DNA of 64,000 bases, from the NCBI GenBank assembly GCA_014843695.1, contig CM026386.1:90069955-90133954 (forward strand), read 5' to 3'. This DNA is from Archivesica marissinica (Eukaryota; Mollusca; Bivalvia; Venerida; Vesicomyidae). A model generated the notes under the pieces. The model was not told the DNA's origin and did not search any database. It saw nothing but the letters and a program-made list of their open reading frames with translations. Shown one piece after another: positions 13,301-24,299 of this stretch (position 1 is its first letter; each line of letters opens with the position of its first letter). The translations under genes and the position numbers were made by a program.

Positions 13301-14285
13301 ATTGTATATTTTACTTACCTAATATATACAAAGTAGAGCATTTATCAGTAGTTAAGGATTGTATATTTTACTTACCTAATATATAAAAGGTAGAGCATTA
13401 TCAGTAGTTAAGGATTGTATATTTTACTTACCTAATATATAAAAGGTAGAGCATTATCAGTAGTTAAGGAGTGTATATTTTACTTACCTAATATATATAA
13501 ATTAGAGCATTTATCAGTAGTGAAGGATTGTATATTTTACTTACCTAATATATAAAAGGTAGAGCATTTATCAGTAGTTAAGGATTGTATATTTTACTTA
13601 CCTAATATATAAATGGTAGAGCATTTATCAGTAGTGAAGGATTGTATATTTTACTTACCTAATATATACAAAGTAGAGCATTTATCAGTAGTGAAGGATT
13701 GTATATTTTACTTACCTAATATATACAAAGTAGAGCATTTATCAGTAGTTAAGTATTGTATATTTTACTTACCTAATATATACAAAGTAGAGCATTTATC
13801 AGTAGTTAAGTATTGTATATTTTACTTACCTAATATATATAAATTAGAGCATTTATCAGTAGTGAAGGATTGTATATTTTACTTACCTAATATATAAAAG
13901 GTAGAGCATTTATCAGTAGTTAAGGATTGTATATTTTACTTACCTAATATATAAAAGGTAGAGCATTTATCAGTAGTTAAGGATTGTATATTTTACTTAC
14001 CTAATATATAAATGGTAGAGCATTTATCAGTAGTGAAGGATTGTATATTTTACTTACCTAATATATACAAAGTAGAGCATTTATCAGTAGTGAAGGATTG
14101 TATATTTTACTTACCTAATATATACAAAGTAGAGCATTTATCAGTAGTTAAGGATTGTATAGTTTACTTACCTAATATATACAAAGTAGAGCATTTATCA
14201 GTAGTTAAGGAGTGTATATTTTACTTACCTAATATATATAAATTAGCGCATTTATCAGTAGTTAAGGATTGTATAATTTACTTAC
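10350..14285. repeat. 57-bp minisatellite derived from the E4 exon/donor junction, about 69 copies
   Basis: Unit of 57 bp. On the minus strand it reads the end of exon E4 (DKCSTLYIL), then AG|GTAAGTAA or, at the left end, AG|GTATGTAA, then intron bases. Nearly every unit keeps this donor. The array is continuous with exon E4A. A higher-order duplication with a 1,250-bp offset is visible: variants at about 11640-12650 (taaggagtg, aaattagagc, aaagtatagc) recur in the same order at 12890-13900. Because 57 is 19 codons, long plus-strand open frames exist but are artefacts. Confidence 0.95.
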
Positions 14286-14621
14286 CTAATATATACAAAG
14301 TAGAGCATTTATCAGTTGTGAAGGACGATACTAAATGTTGCAGCCTATAAACACCAGCATCCGTTGTCTGTAAATTGTTAGTTTGTATAGTAAAGTTTCC
14401 AGTGACAGCATTTCCAATGAATGTTGAGTTTAAATACTGCCGAGTAGATTCTAATACTCCATCGTAAAATGCTGCTGTATAGAGGTTAGTTCCATTGTAA
14501 GCTGTTACAGTGTATACACAGAGTTCTGATTCGTGTATGATGCTCTGAAAGGCAAGCACTGCCCTACTGCCAGGTCTTGCATAAACACGTGTAACATCTT
14601 GAGGACACGACCAACAATATA
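14286..14621 (-). CDS. V-set-like Ig exon E4A lacking the canonical cysteines
   Basis: A 336-bp internal exon, phase 1 at both ends. The acceptor is gctatatttcag and the donor is AG|GTAAGTAA. It starts VYCWSCPQDV, has GSRAVLAFQ in the B-strand position, GNFTIQTNNL in the D-E strands and DAGVYRLQ (residues 88-95) in the F strand. The V-set signature is clear, but the B-strand position carries Ala/Phe and the F-strand position carries Leu94, so the usual disulfide cannot form. Other cysteines are at 3, 6, 35 and 106. Residues 27-38 differ strongly between A, B and C. The donor runs straight into TAA in frame, so reading past the exon ends the protein after two residues. The open frame also continues upstream through the acceptor into the 20-bp array. 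Confidence 0.85.
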
Positions 14622-14639
14622 CTGAAATATAGCACAAGT

Positions 14640-14765
14640 TGAAACTAGAGCCATCTTCAATAACACAATATGACTTGGAATAACACAACATGGCTGAGAA
14701 TAACAGAACAAGTTCTTGGAATAACACATCATGTTCTAGGAATAACACAACATGTTCTGGGAATA
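14640..14765. repeat. 20-bp minisatellite upstream of E4A, about 5 copies
   Basis: Imperfect copies of aataacacaacatgttctgg and related units lie just 5' of exon E4A in its intron. On the minus strand units read like ttattcc(c)ag, resembling a short acceptor. The C copy of this array is expanded to about 41 units. Confidence 0.85.
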
Positions 14766-15074
14766 ATATGACCGGGCTGAGCTTTTATTATTAAAATGAC
14801 CAGCTGTCGATGCTTCCCAGTGTTTAATTTATATTCTCAAAATAACATTCTTGAAACATGCTCAAATACAATTACCGATAATGATATATTTGTTTAGTGT
14901 GTATGGGTTTGGGGGTAATGTAGGACAAACAGCTCAGGTTTGCAACTGTCCAACATTTATTGGTGGATGATGAACCCGGTGACGTTCCTAACAGTATTAT
15001 ATCGACGTATGGATGCCCGGGCAGAACCACATACCAGCAGGAAAGTGTCCTCAATTGAAACATTTCGACGGCCC
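14766..15074. other. Conserved stretch upstream of E4A, no secure gene
   Basis: A minus-strand open frame at 14872-15063 is present in B (31378-31599) but its end is in a different frame there, and only a remnant is left in C near 59890. It is treated as non-coding. Confidence 0.45.
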
Positions 15075-15079
15075 CAGTT

Positions 15080-15240
15080 TTAACAACATTAAATTAAATC
15101 GCTCTAGAGACCTCATTTCTGATGGATTCCATCGCCACAAGGGAGGTAGATGAGGCAAATGGAATTTAATTACTGGGTGCGAACTCCGGGCCTCTCACAC
15201 CTGAAGCGATCGCTGGGCCATTAAGCTATCACGACGTGCA
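15080..15240 (-). mobile_element. tRNA-derived SINE, minus strand
   Basis: The reverse complement starts gtcgtgatagcttaatggcc, has a B-box-like ggagttcgcaccc, and continues through tgcctcatc and gtggcgatggaatccatcag to a weak tail. It is the same family as the plus-strand copy at 61339. Copies at the same site in B (31590) and C (59945) show insertion before the triplication. Confidence 0.75.
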
Positions 15241-15245
15241 CATAT

Positions 15246-17025
15246 TGTTTTATAGAAAACGATGCGACACCATACATGTAAATTCAGCAATATTCCTAAT
15301 TGGTCACCTGGTTTTTGTTGTAATATTTGGGACAATTAATAATCATACAATATTAATATGATTATACTGTGATTCATTGCATAACATCTGTAAACATATG
15401 TAATAAATAGCATTAATGTTATTTATATTATATTGTTATTAGTTTTCTCCAACTATTGTAAAATACCAGGTGACCTATTAGGAATTGTGTTGAGTGTATA
15501 TTACTATCATATCATTTTCAATATGTGTTGCCTATGCTCACATGATATAAACATGTACGAAATAGTACGCAACCCAATCTGATAGCTTCCTCACACGAAA
15601 TATTGCTGCAACAGTGCGCTGAAAGTGATTTATATAGAAATCGTGTTTATGTCAGATTAGCAAGTATATGATGGATCGATCCCCGTTTAAATACTAACAC
15701 ATATTCATGCATGTCACGCTATCAACCTCCATTTGTCAGCCTGTTTATTTATATTAGATGCACATTTTGTATATACAATTTGGGATTCATTAATTAATAT
15801 AGACTTCAATTTCATAACTAATAAGTAACCTTTTTCAACCTTACTAATTGTCGAAGAGTTTATACAATTGTGATTTAGAGTATTTGTAACACATCAAATA
15901 TGTTATACATTTACGCAGACAATAGTTGCCTATCCTGCTAGATAATTAGTATGCAAACGTACCCGCTTACGGGGGCTATTACCTAGATTACTTGTATGTG
16001 TAATAGGATGACATTGCGATACTGTGCATAGAGGTTTGGTCCATTGTTAACTGGTATCGCAATTTAGATTAGTGTCCGATTAGGATCAGTTTTCCAGGTT
16101 TCAACAATTGCGCATATTCTTACGCAGCTGATCACCAACATTATTATAAATTATAGGCAGTCCTGGTGAGGAAACGTTCCAAACATCGGTTCACCCATTG
16201 GCTGCCAAATATTGGCAGGTTTGTTTTCGAACTGCGCATGTGCATATCCAAATTGGGATTAGTTTAAACACTATTGTAATGAAGAATGGTACATAACACA
16301 GAAATAGTTGCTACATAGTAACCTATTCGAATCCATTTCCTTGGGATTATTTTGATTGTTTAGATGATGGTGTCACACTTATCTCCAGACTGTTGAACCA
16401 CATGTACGCATAAATAAATAAAAATAAACATTTTGTAAATTTCAGTTATGAATTGGATCTCTTAATCATACAATGTCTATTAATTTATTTCTATTTGTTA
16501 GATTAGAGCTGACTTAAATATCAATTGTATTTGTGTATGTATAGTGTCAAGTATATGGTTAATCAACATGTATGGCAACACGATAGTTTGACGTGATATG
16601 TACGTAGATCCCATGTCAATATTAAGAAATGGTTGTAACAACATATTCGGTACCATGAGTTCTTGACAGGGATTCACATGACGACGTGATATGTTAATTC
16701 GGATAATAATTCTATTTCCCCCGATAATTGATTAGTTCTCTGTGGGTGCGAAGCACCATAATCGCAATTATTAAGTTGGTGTGCATATCTTAGAGGTATA
16801 CACTATTACACTGGGATGACGTGTTGCACGATTGCATTATGTTGCAATGAGCACATTGCTTTATAGATATTAAGCAATTGTATACGTAATTTGCAGCATT
16901 ACATGAATAATCTTTGTTGATTATTAACATATTCATATTTATTTTATGACATAAGCTCACATTCACACATTTATGATATGAGATAACGCAATGTAGGGTG
17001 GAGCGGGAATGTTAATTCAAGTGTC
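15246..17025. other. AT-rich spacer, no gene seen
   Basis: Alignable to 31750-33530 and partly to 60090-61140. Short open frames differ by frameshift between copies (for example 33074-33313 against 16560-16780), so they are not treated as genes. Confidence 0.6.
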
Positions 17026-17029
17026 ATTG

Positions 17030-17115
17030 GCCGAGGTCAACATCATCGTGGTTATAGTGGGGTTCGAACTCACGGTCCCTTGGTTATGTGGCGGATAAAG
17101 TATCCATTTCCATAT
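17030..17115 (-). mobile_element. tRNA-like SINE head, minus strand
   Basis: The reverse complement contains gtgagttcgaaccccac, a good B box, preceded by a degenerate A-box region. The element is also present at 33540 and 61150. It is too degenerate for a functional tRNA. Confidence 0.5.
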
Positions 17116-17445
17116 ATAAGTCTATGTAAATTGTGTGACCCCACTTTGAGGTCAAATATGACCCAGGATCACAACGTCATCAATCTTAGTAGAGGTTCAC
17201 TAACTGATGCTGGATATCAAGTATCACAGATCTGTGCATTGTGGTTTCTGGGAAGAATATGTTTAAACATGTGTGCTATAATTATGTATATATATATATC
17301 GATAGTGTTGAGAGTGTGGTATGTATCTTATAATTGAATAATGACGAACAATGCAACTCAACTTTCAACCTCTACATCTTTAATGCATTCGTCCAAGGAG
17401 ATCGTAATACATATCGGATATTACATGAGTGCTGATTTCATATCA

Positions 17446-17512
17446 TATTTTATGAAACTCGTTTTGGAATTTTGCTATAAGCGAGCCTTTTAGAAACGAG
17501 TTTCATAAAATA
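17446..17512. mobile_element. Foldback element with 19-bp inverted repeats (MITE-like)
   Basis: Arms tattttatgaaactcgttt (17446-17464) and its exact reverse complement (17494-17512) flank a 29-bp loop. The same hairpin is kept in B (about 33950-34015, one arm mismatch) and C (about 61908-61975). No transposase and no clear target duplication were found. Confidence 0.7.
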
Positions 17513-17689
17513 CGAGTATAAGTTCTTTAAATTGTCATATTACCAAATAACTCTCTGTAATATATAATGTAGCAACTTTCAATTTGGCGTCAGGTGTCAT
17601 GTTAAATTGTCATGACGTCACTAAACAAAGCAGCGTCATATTTTTTTTTTAACTGCGTTAAGACTTCTGTTAACTCGTAGTACTACTTA

Positions 17690-17980
17690 CCATTAACGTT
17701 CCATTAACGTACCATTAACGTACCATTAACGTACCATTAACGTACCATTAACGTACCATTAACGTACCATTAACGCACCATTAACTTACCATTAACGTAC
17801 CATTAACGTGCCATTAACGTACCATTAACGTACCATTAACGTACCATTAACGTACCATTAACGTACCATTGACGTACCATTAACGTACCATTAACGTACC
17901 ATTAACGTACCATTAACGTACCATTAACGTACCATTAACGTACCATTAACGTACCATTAACGTGCCATTAACGTACCCAT
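17690..17980. repeat. 11-bp minisatellite, about 26 copies, only in A
   Basis: Unit ccattaacgta. B (34205) and C (62180) have a single unit at the same place, so the array expanded in A after duplication. Confidence 0.96.
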
Positions 17981-18459
17981 TCAAATACAGATATGCATAC
18001 TTTAAAGTTTAATTTACTGCGTATAAGGATTATTCTCTCAATCTTTCAGGTGTTATTAAACGTGTGTACCTTAAGAAAGTATGCGATGACTGTATTACAC
18101 TGAATACAAGTAAAGTTATGTGATAAAACAATATATATAACTCCCCAACTTCAACTCCCTATCCCTGATATTTTAAAGAAAACTAATCTTCTATATCCTC
18201 GTATATAACTGACAGTCAACCTAGCAGGTACAACCAGCTAATCCTAGGCTAGAAGTATCACAAATTCCAAACAACCCCCAGAGCAGACATCGCATTAACA
18301 TATGCATACCTGTGTCCACTTATATAGCTAGATTTTGCTGCATATGTATGTATATGAACGGCTCTGTGTGAGATCCAGGTAGATTGTGAAAGTGCATTTG
18401 CAACAAAGTAGATATCTCAGATATATCTGAGCTTGGAATTGTATTTGCATCCAACGATT
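17981..18459. other. Conserved spacer left of the 44-bp array
   Basis: Very similar to 34215-34705 and 62200-62585. A minus-strand open stretch (18320-18455) followed by a GTATGC donor-like site at 18309 is shared, but its frame is not kept in C. No gene is called. Confidence 0.5.
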
Positions 18460-19078
18460 TAATGTTCTCTAGCCACCCTTCCTGGCTATCCATATCATGT
18501 GTGTAATGTTCTCTAGCCACCCTTCCTGGCTATCCATATCATGTGTGTAATGTTCTCTAGTCACCATTCCTGGCTATCCATATCATGTGTGTAATGTTCT
18601 CTAGCCACCCTTCCTGGCTATCCATATCATGTGTGTAATGTTCTCTAGCCACCCTTCCTGGCTATCCATATCATGTGTGTAATGTTCTCTAGCCACCCTT
18701 CCTGGCTATCCATATCATGTGTGTAATGTTCTCTAGCCACCCTTCCTGGCTATCCATATCATGTGTGTAATGTTCTCTAGCCACCCTTCCTGGCTATCCA
18801 TATCATGTGTGTAATGTTCTCTAGCCACCCTTCCTGGCTATCCATATCATGTTGTATGTTCTCTAGCCACCCTCTGGTATCCATATCATGTGTGTAATGT
18901 TCTCTAGCCACCCTTCCTGGCTATCCATATCATGTGTGTAATGTTCTCTAGCCACCCTTCCTGGCTATCCATATCATGTGTGTAATGTTCTCTAGCCACC
19001 CTTCCTGGCTATCCATATCATGTGTGTAATGTTCTCTAGCCACCCTTCCTGACTATCCATATCATGTGTGTAATGTTG
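18460..19078. repeat. 44-bp minisatellite, about 14 copies
   Basis: Very homogeneous 44-bp unit containing ctagccacccttcctggcta. B (34705-35680) has about 22 copies and C (62585-63162) about 13. Minus-strand open frames through it are artefacts. Confidence 0.97.
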
Positions 19079-19540
19079 CATGTTACCTCTCAAATATGGT
19101 GGTTATGTTGTCTAACCTTGTGTCATGTATTTGTATCTTATATGTGACTATGGTTGCTATTTCACGAATTAACATCTTGGTGTTTTACAAATAAACGCTT
19201 AGTAAAGCCATACATTGTCAATGCATATATTATTAATTTACCTGGCCGACATATGCATTCACGTATGCTTAAGCGCAGCTCTTCGCAAACATAGTTCGAA
19301 AGAAACAGTAGTAAAATGCCAGTGCAACCGTCGCTTCCGGGAGTAACCCTACCCGGGAATGTTGATGTATTGTCTGTTTGTTATTAACTGCAAGTTGCAC
19401 ATACAGGTTAGGTTGACGACTCTCCATAAGTATGCTTTGGGAGTGGAAGACCGCGGACGCCCATTATGGCAGGATTTCAGAAACGGGCATGCGAGAGATC
19501 ACTGACATTTCCACAAGCCAGCCGGATATATAGCATCACC
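19079..19540. other. Spacer, no gene seen
   Basis: Shared with B (35681-36165) and C (63163-63640) with few differences. No exon or RNA gene seen. Confidence 0.6.
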
Positions 19541-19544
19541 ACAT

Positions 19545-19645
19545 GAAATAATTCGACACCCAGTGGTATTCGATCCTTCAGCGCTGAGGGGCAGGTGATT
19601 TGACTACAACGACCGTACCACTCGGCCACAGAGGCTCAATCGTTC
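19545..19645 (-). mobile_element. tRNA-derived SINE head, minus strand
   Basis: The reverse complement reads gcctctgtggccgagtggta, a Ser/Leu-tRNA-like A box, then a region ending in ggatcgaataccactggg as B box. Copies are at 36170 and 63645. Mismatches and the lack of a paired acceptor stem argue against a working tRNA. Confidence 0.6.
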
Positions 19646-20194
19646 ATGTTGCAATAACAACGAGTGATGGATTGGTAGGTAGTATACCGCTCTTCGCTTT
19701 TCTATAGAAGTCGTCACGGTTTATGTCATATGGATCGATGCATGTTATTAAATAGCAACACATGTATACCTTCGCTCTTCTATAGTCGTGTTTATGTCAG
19801 ATTATCAAGTATTCAATCATATGGATCGATGCCCGTTATTAAATACCAACACATGTATACATGTATGTCAGTCTTATTTCTGATAAGTTATATATATATA
19901 TTTCAAAATGTGTCCATTATCTTACAACAAGAAATATCAAATATGAAAATATTACCAAGTGAATAGCATAATCCATATATATATAACACAATCTGAAGTT
20001 CCATACTCGTTAATTTGTTTAAATGCGTTGAAATTAATCGGTAACTTCCTACATGTAGGTATGCATACCTCGTTCTATCTAAACTTCCTTGTCACAGGTA
20101 CCCAGCATAATGCATAATGTATATAGTATAATCAGTCAGTTAACATTTCAACTATCTGGTGTACACACTATATATACACGCGGGAGGTTTAACT

Positions 20195-20355
20195 AACATC
20201 ACCTTTCCTGAGCAGGCTCCAGCGCGTTTAACCAGTACTTTATTGTGCACCGACCTCCGTAAGAAACTAAAAACTGTTTTATATAAAGAGACAATGTCTG
20301 AGCTGGGCTCGAATCTGTGGCCATCGATGAGGAGGCGGACTAGCAGTATATAGGC
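20195..20355 (-). mobile_element. tRNA-derived SINE, minus strand
   Basis: The reverse complement has agattcgagccc as a B box with body tttcttacggaggtcggtgc. A copy is at 36830 in B and a partial relative at 38835-38950. The small plus-strand open frame here is a by-product. Confidence 0.55.
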
Positions 20356-20359
20356 GGGT

Positions 20360-21239
20360 ACCCACTTACTTAAGCATCCTTAAGTAGACCCTGGTTACTA
20401 GTGGTATGGTACTCAAATATTCATATAATTAAAGAATGAATCGTGGGTTAATAGTTTCCATCGGGGTATGAACTACATTGGGCATGGAAACGTAGCTCAT
20501 ACAGTTTATTACTTGTATTTACGTTAATTCTTTGTTCTACGACACTGGTTTAAAGTCCAGTATTGCAACCGTGTGCCGTAACAAGTAAATAGAATATCAA
20601 GGAAACAATGTAAACTGTAAGACACGCTTTTTCTCAGATTTTCTTAATGTTGCCTAACAATGTGAATGCGTACTGCCGTAGCTTACAATCAGGGCATATA
20701 GTTCATATAAGGACATGCAATAGGGATGTAAATATTTATCTTGTTGCGATCCTCCCATAACTTACATAGACAGAGGTAGGGATTATAAACGAACCCCGAC
20801 ATTAACGCATACTTACTATGTAATGACTATCGGGGTAGTACCAAGAACAAGACTATTGTAAGATATTATTTTAGTACCAGTCCATTTCTTGTTCTATTTA
20901 CGCAGCGGTGTTTCCCTCCTGTACCATGTATGTGTCTAATATATCAAAGTGCATGTTCACAATGATCCGTTCCCTATGCTATGTACATCGGACACGTCTC
21001 GAAATTACTTAGCTGCCGTGGTACAGTCACGAGACCCGTCCCCAGCGTTTTAAAACATTGTTCTAACACCACAGAATCTTCACTATATCTATATCAGCCC
21101 TTCGCAACACACCCAGGTCTTTATAGTCTATTTAGTTAACACTGATCCCAACAAGGCCCTTCCATAGTGTATGTATGTACTTAGATGCCCCTATTAAGAA
21201 ATTGTGCTAGCACAGGATGGCATTACCTATTCAAATTAA
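20360..21239. other. Spacer, no gene seen
   Basis: Alignable to 36990-37905, with some insertions in B. No coding or RNA signal recognised. Confidence 0.6.
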
Positions 21240-23212
21240 AGCAGTATGCTACCACACTAGTCATTTCCCTAGACTATGCAAGCAGTATGCTACCACACTA
21301 GGCATTTCCCTAGACTATGCAAGCAGTATGCTACCACACTAGGCATTTCCCTAGACTATGCAAGCAGTATGCTACCACACTAGTCATTTCCCTAGACTAT
21401 GCAAGCAGTATGCTACCACACTAGGCATTTCCCTAGACTATGCAAGCAGTATGCTACCACACTAGGCATTTCCCTAGACTATGCAAGCAGTATGCTACCA
21501 CACTAGGCATTTCCCTAGAATATGCAAGCAGTATGCTACCACACTAGGCATTTCCCTAGACTATGCAAGCAGTATGCTACCACACTAGGCATTTCCCTAG
21601 ACTATGCAAGCAGTATGCTACCACACTAGGCATTCCCTAGACTATGCAAGCAGTATGCTACCACACTAGGCATTTCCCTAGACTATGCAAGCAGTATGCT
21701 ACCACACTAGTCATTTCCCTAGACTATGCAAGCAGTATGCTACCACACTAGGCATTTCCCTAGACTATGCAAGCAGTATGCTACCACACTAGGCATTCCC
21801 TAGACTATGCAAGCAGTATGCTACCACACTAGTCATTCCCTAGACTATGCAAGCAGTATGCTACCACACTAGGCATTTCCCTAGACTATGCAAGCAGTAT
21901 GCTACCACACTAGGTATTCCCTAGACTATGCAAGCAGTATGCTACCACACTAGGTATTTCCCTAGACTATGCAAGCAGTATGCTACCACACTAGGCATTC
22001 CCTAGACTATGCAAGCAGTATGCTACCACACTAGTCATTTCCCTAGACTATGCAAGCAGTATGCTACCACACTAGTCATTTCCCTAGAATATGCAAGCAG
22101 TATGCTACCACACTAGGCATTTCCCTAGACTATGCAAGCAGTATGCTACCACACTAGGCATTTCCCTAGACTATGCAAGCAGTATGCTACCACACTAGGT
22201 ATTTCCCTAGACTATGCAAGCAGTATGCTACCACACTAGGTATTTCCCTAGACTATGCAAGCAGTATGCTACCACACTAGGCATTTCCCTAGACTATGCA
22301 AGCAGTATGCTACCACACTAGTCATTTCCCTAGGACTATGCAAGCAGTATGCTACCACACTAGGCATTTCCCTAGACTATGCAAGCAGTATGCTACCACA
22401 CTAGGTATTTCCCTAGATATGCAAGCAGTATGCTACCACATAGCATTCCCTAGACTATGCAAGCAGTATGCTACCACACTAGGCATTTCCCTAGACTATG
22501 CAAGCAGTATACTACCACACTAGGCATCCATAGACTATGCAAGCAGTATGCTACCACACTAGGCATTTCCCTAGACTATGCAATCAGTATGCTACCACAC
22601 TAGGCATTCCCTAGACTATGCAAGCAGTATGCTACCACACTAGGCATTCCCTAGACTATGCAAGCAGTATGCTACCACACTAGGCATTCCCTAGACTATG
22701 CAAGCAGTATGCTACCACACTAGTCATTCCCTAGACTATGCAAGCAGTATGCTACCACACTAGGCATTCCCTAGACTATGCAAGCAATATGCTACCACAC
22801 TAGGCATTCCCTAGACTATGCAAGCAGTATGCTACCACACTAGGCATTTCCCTAGACTATGCAAGCAGTATGCTACCACACTAGGCATTCCCTAGACTAT
22901 GCAAGCAGTATGCTACCACACTAGTCATTCCCTAGACTATGCAAGCACTAGGCAGTCCTTAGACTATGCAAGCATTATACTACCACACTAGGCATTCCCT
23001 AGATTATGCAAGCAGTATGCTACCAAACTAGGCATTTTCCTTGACTATGCAGGCAGTATGCTACCACACTACGCATTTCCCTAGACTATGCAAGCAGTAT
23101 GCTACCACACTAGGCATTTCCCTAGACTATGCAAGCAGTATGCTACCACACTAGGCATTTCCCTTGACTATGCAAGCAGTATGCTACCACACTAGGCATT
23201 TCCCTAGACTAT
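21240..23212. repeat. 41-bp minisatellite, about 48 copies
   Basis: Unit gcaagcagtatgctaccaca followed by ctaggcatttccctagacta and t. Variants lacking one t cluster at the right end. Each unit holds paired ctag sites. B keeps only about two units (37912-38005). Confidence 0.97.
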
Positions 23213-23374
23213 GTCCACAATGTTCTTCCGTGCTTTGTTTCAGTATATGTATTCTTCAACAACCCATACCATAGTCTACGTACTGTACATGCTTTTATAG
23301 TTATTTTACGACGATTGCGAAACACGCTTTAGCAACCTATATGAAGCACTATCGTTGGCGGGCATGCACGCGTA

Positions 23375-23515
23375 AATGTGGTAATTAGTGTGTGGGGAAT
23401 CGGAGTACCCGGAAAATACCACCTGTCCGATCTGGCGACCACCCTAATATATCACACTCGTATAATCGTGTTGCATTGGTGAGAAGCGATCATGCTAACA
23501 ACTGCGCTAATAATA
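23375..23515 (-). mobile_element. tRNA-derived SINE, minus strand, degenerate
   Basis: The reverse complement runs ttagcgcagttgttagcatg, cgcttctcaccaatgc, ggtcgccagatcggacaggt, then ccgggtactccg. It matches the family at 39839-40051. B keeps a deleted copy at 38150-38260. Positions 23516-24299 hold a dispersed repeat fragment (23925-24010) and no gene. Confidence 0.65.
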
Positions 23516-23924
23516 TGCGTATATGTACTGTGGTCCACCATGACATTATTCTGTAGAATGATTCCACGACTATATACTTTACTATTTACAACTATGGACT
23601 CCCAATGCGAGAAGAATTATATAAGACTCTGTCTTTAAAATAGTTCCTGTATTTTAATATGTGTAAGTGTGTGGATGTGTTGCTAACACAGCGTTAATAT
23701 CTTGTAGGTCGGCAAATTGGACAGCACTGGCTGGTGGTGTGTAGGGTCTCGCACAATGCTGTTGTGTACAGAACACTGTAATACATTCGGTTTCAACTGA
23801 AAAATATACATAATAGCATTGGTAATTATTGCATTAATGTGTTATATAGTTCGCTTAATGATGGACATTATAAGATTTGAGAGCAGTTTGCAAACATTTG
23901 CAATATATTTGTTTATTTGAATGT

Positions 23925-24010
23925 GTATGGGGTTTAACGTCACAACAACAGCAAATGTCATAAAGCGACTCTCATGCTGTTATTGGTGGAGGAAAACCCC
24001 TGATGTCAAT
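23925..24010. repeat. Dispersed repeat fragment
   Basis: Contains ggggtttaacgtcac and gttattggtggaggaaaacc. It is repeated at 39597 (cassette B), and a related fragment with ggtggaggaagaacccgggt is at 40125. This is the style of an old, high-copy interspersed repeat; the family is not identified. Confidence 0.5.
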
Positions 24011-24299
24011 CAAATTATTACTATACAAGTACCACATTGAAATAAGGAAATGACAAATAATTTAGAAATTGTAAGTATATCTACCAGCAGTATACGTAAA
24101 TAGAGCCTTGTGTTATTGCAGCTAGTTTTGCACGATGTGTTCAAGTTTCCAGAAGAACCCGGGTCCCTGTCCCAGAATGACACGAGGGCCAGCTTATCTC
24201 AGGGTCACGGATATCAGGATCAAGTGTATGCATAAAGACTAAGTAGATTTACAATGTTTAATATACATCAAACAACACTTGCAACAAAGACAATGAATG

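Larger units (their letters stand above)
2780..24299. repeat. Segmental duplication unit A (Ig cassette A)
   Basis: Sequence from about 2780 (ggcttcactatg) onward aligns with 52110 onward and, from 2885, with 25300 onward. Landmarks recur in the same order in A, B and C: SINE-like element, 40-bp array, 48-bp array, exon E2, 61-bp array, exon E3, 57-bp array, exon E4, 20-bp array, minus-strand SINE, foldback, 44-bp array. A and B stay alignable to about 24150 and 39825. Unit A is cut by an N gap on its right. Confidence 0.93.

Noticed and set aside
14872..15063. Minus-strand frame shared by A and B (SCWYVVLPGH...) as a possible exon upstream of E4
   Set aside because: A small length difference puts the ends in A and B in different frames, the donor-like GTAATT is weak and would give the wrong phase for E4, and cassette C keeps only a remnant.
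18320..18457. Conserved minus-strand stretch beside the 44-bp array with a GTATGC donor-like site, as a possible exon
   Set aside because: An in-frame stop precedes the donor, the frame is not kept in C, and no domain is recognisable. Conservation equals that of the surrounding duplicated spacer.
19545..19645. Possible functional tRNA-Ser/Leu gene on the minus strand (also 36170, 63645)
   Set aside because: Only the A-box and B-box regions fit; the acceptor stem does not pair well and the element lies in a SINE context.
21240..23212. CRISPR-like array
   Set aside because: Units are contiguous 41-bp tandem repeats without unique spacers, in an animal genome.
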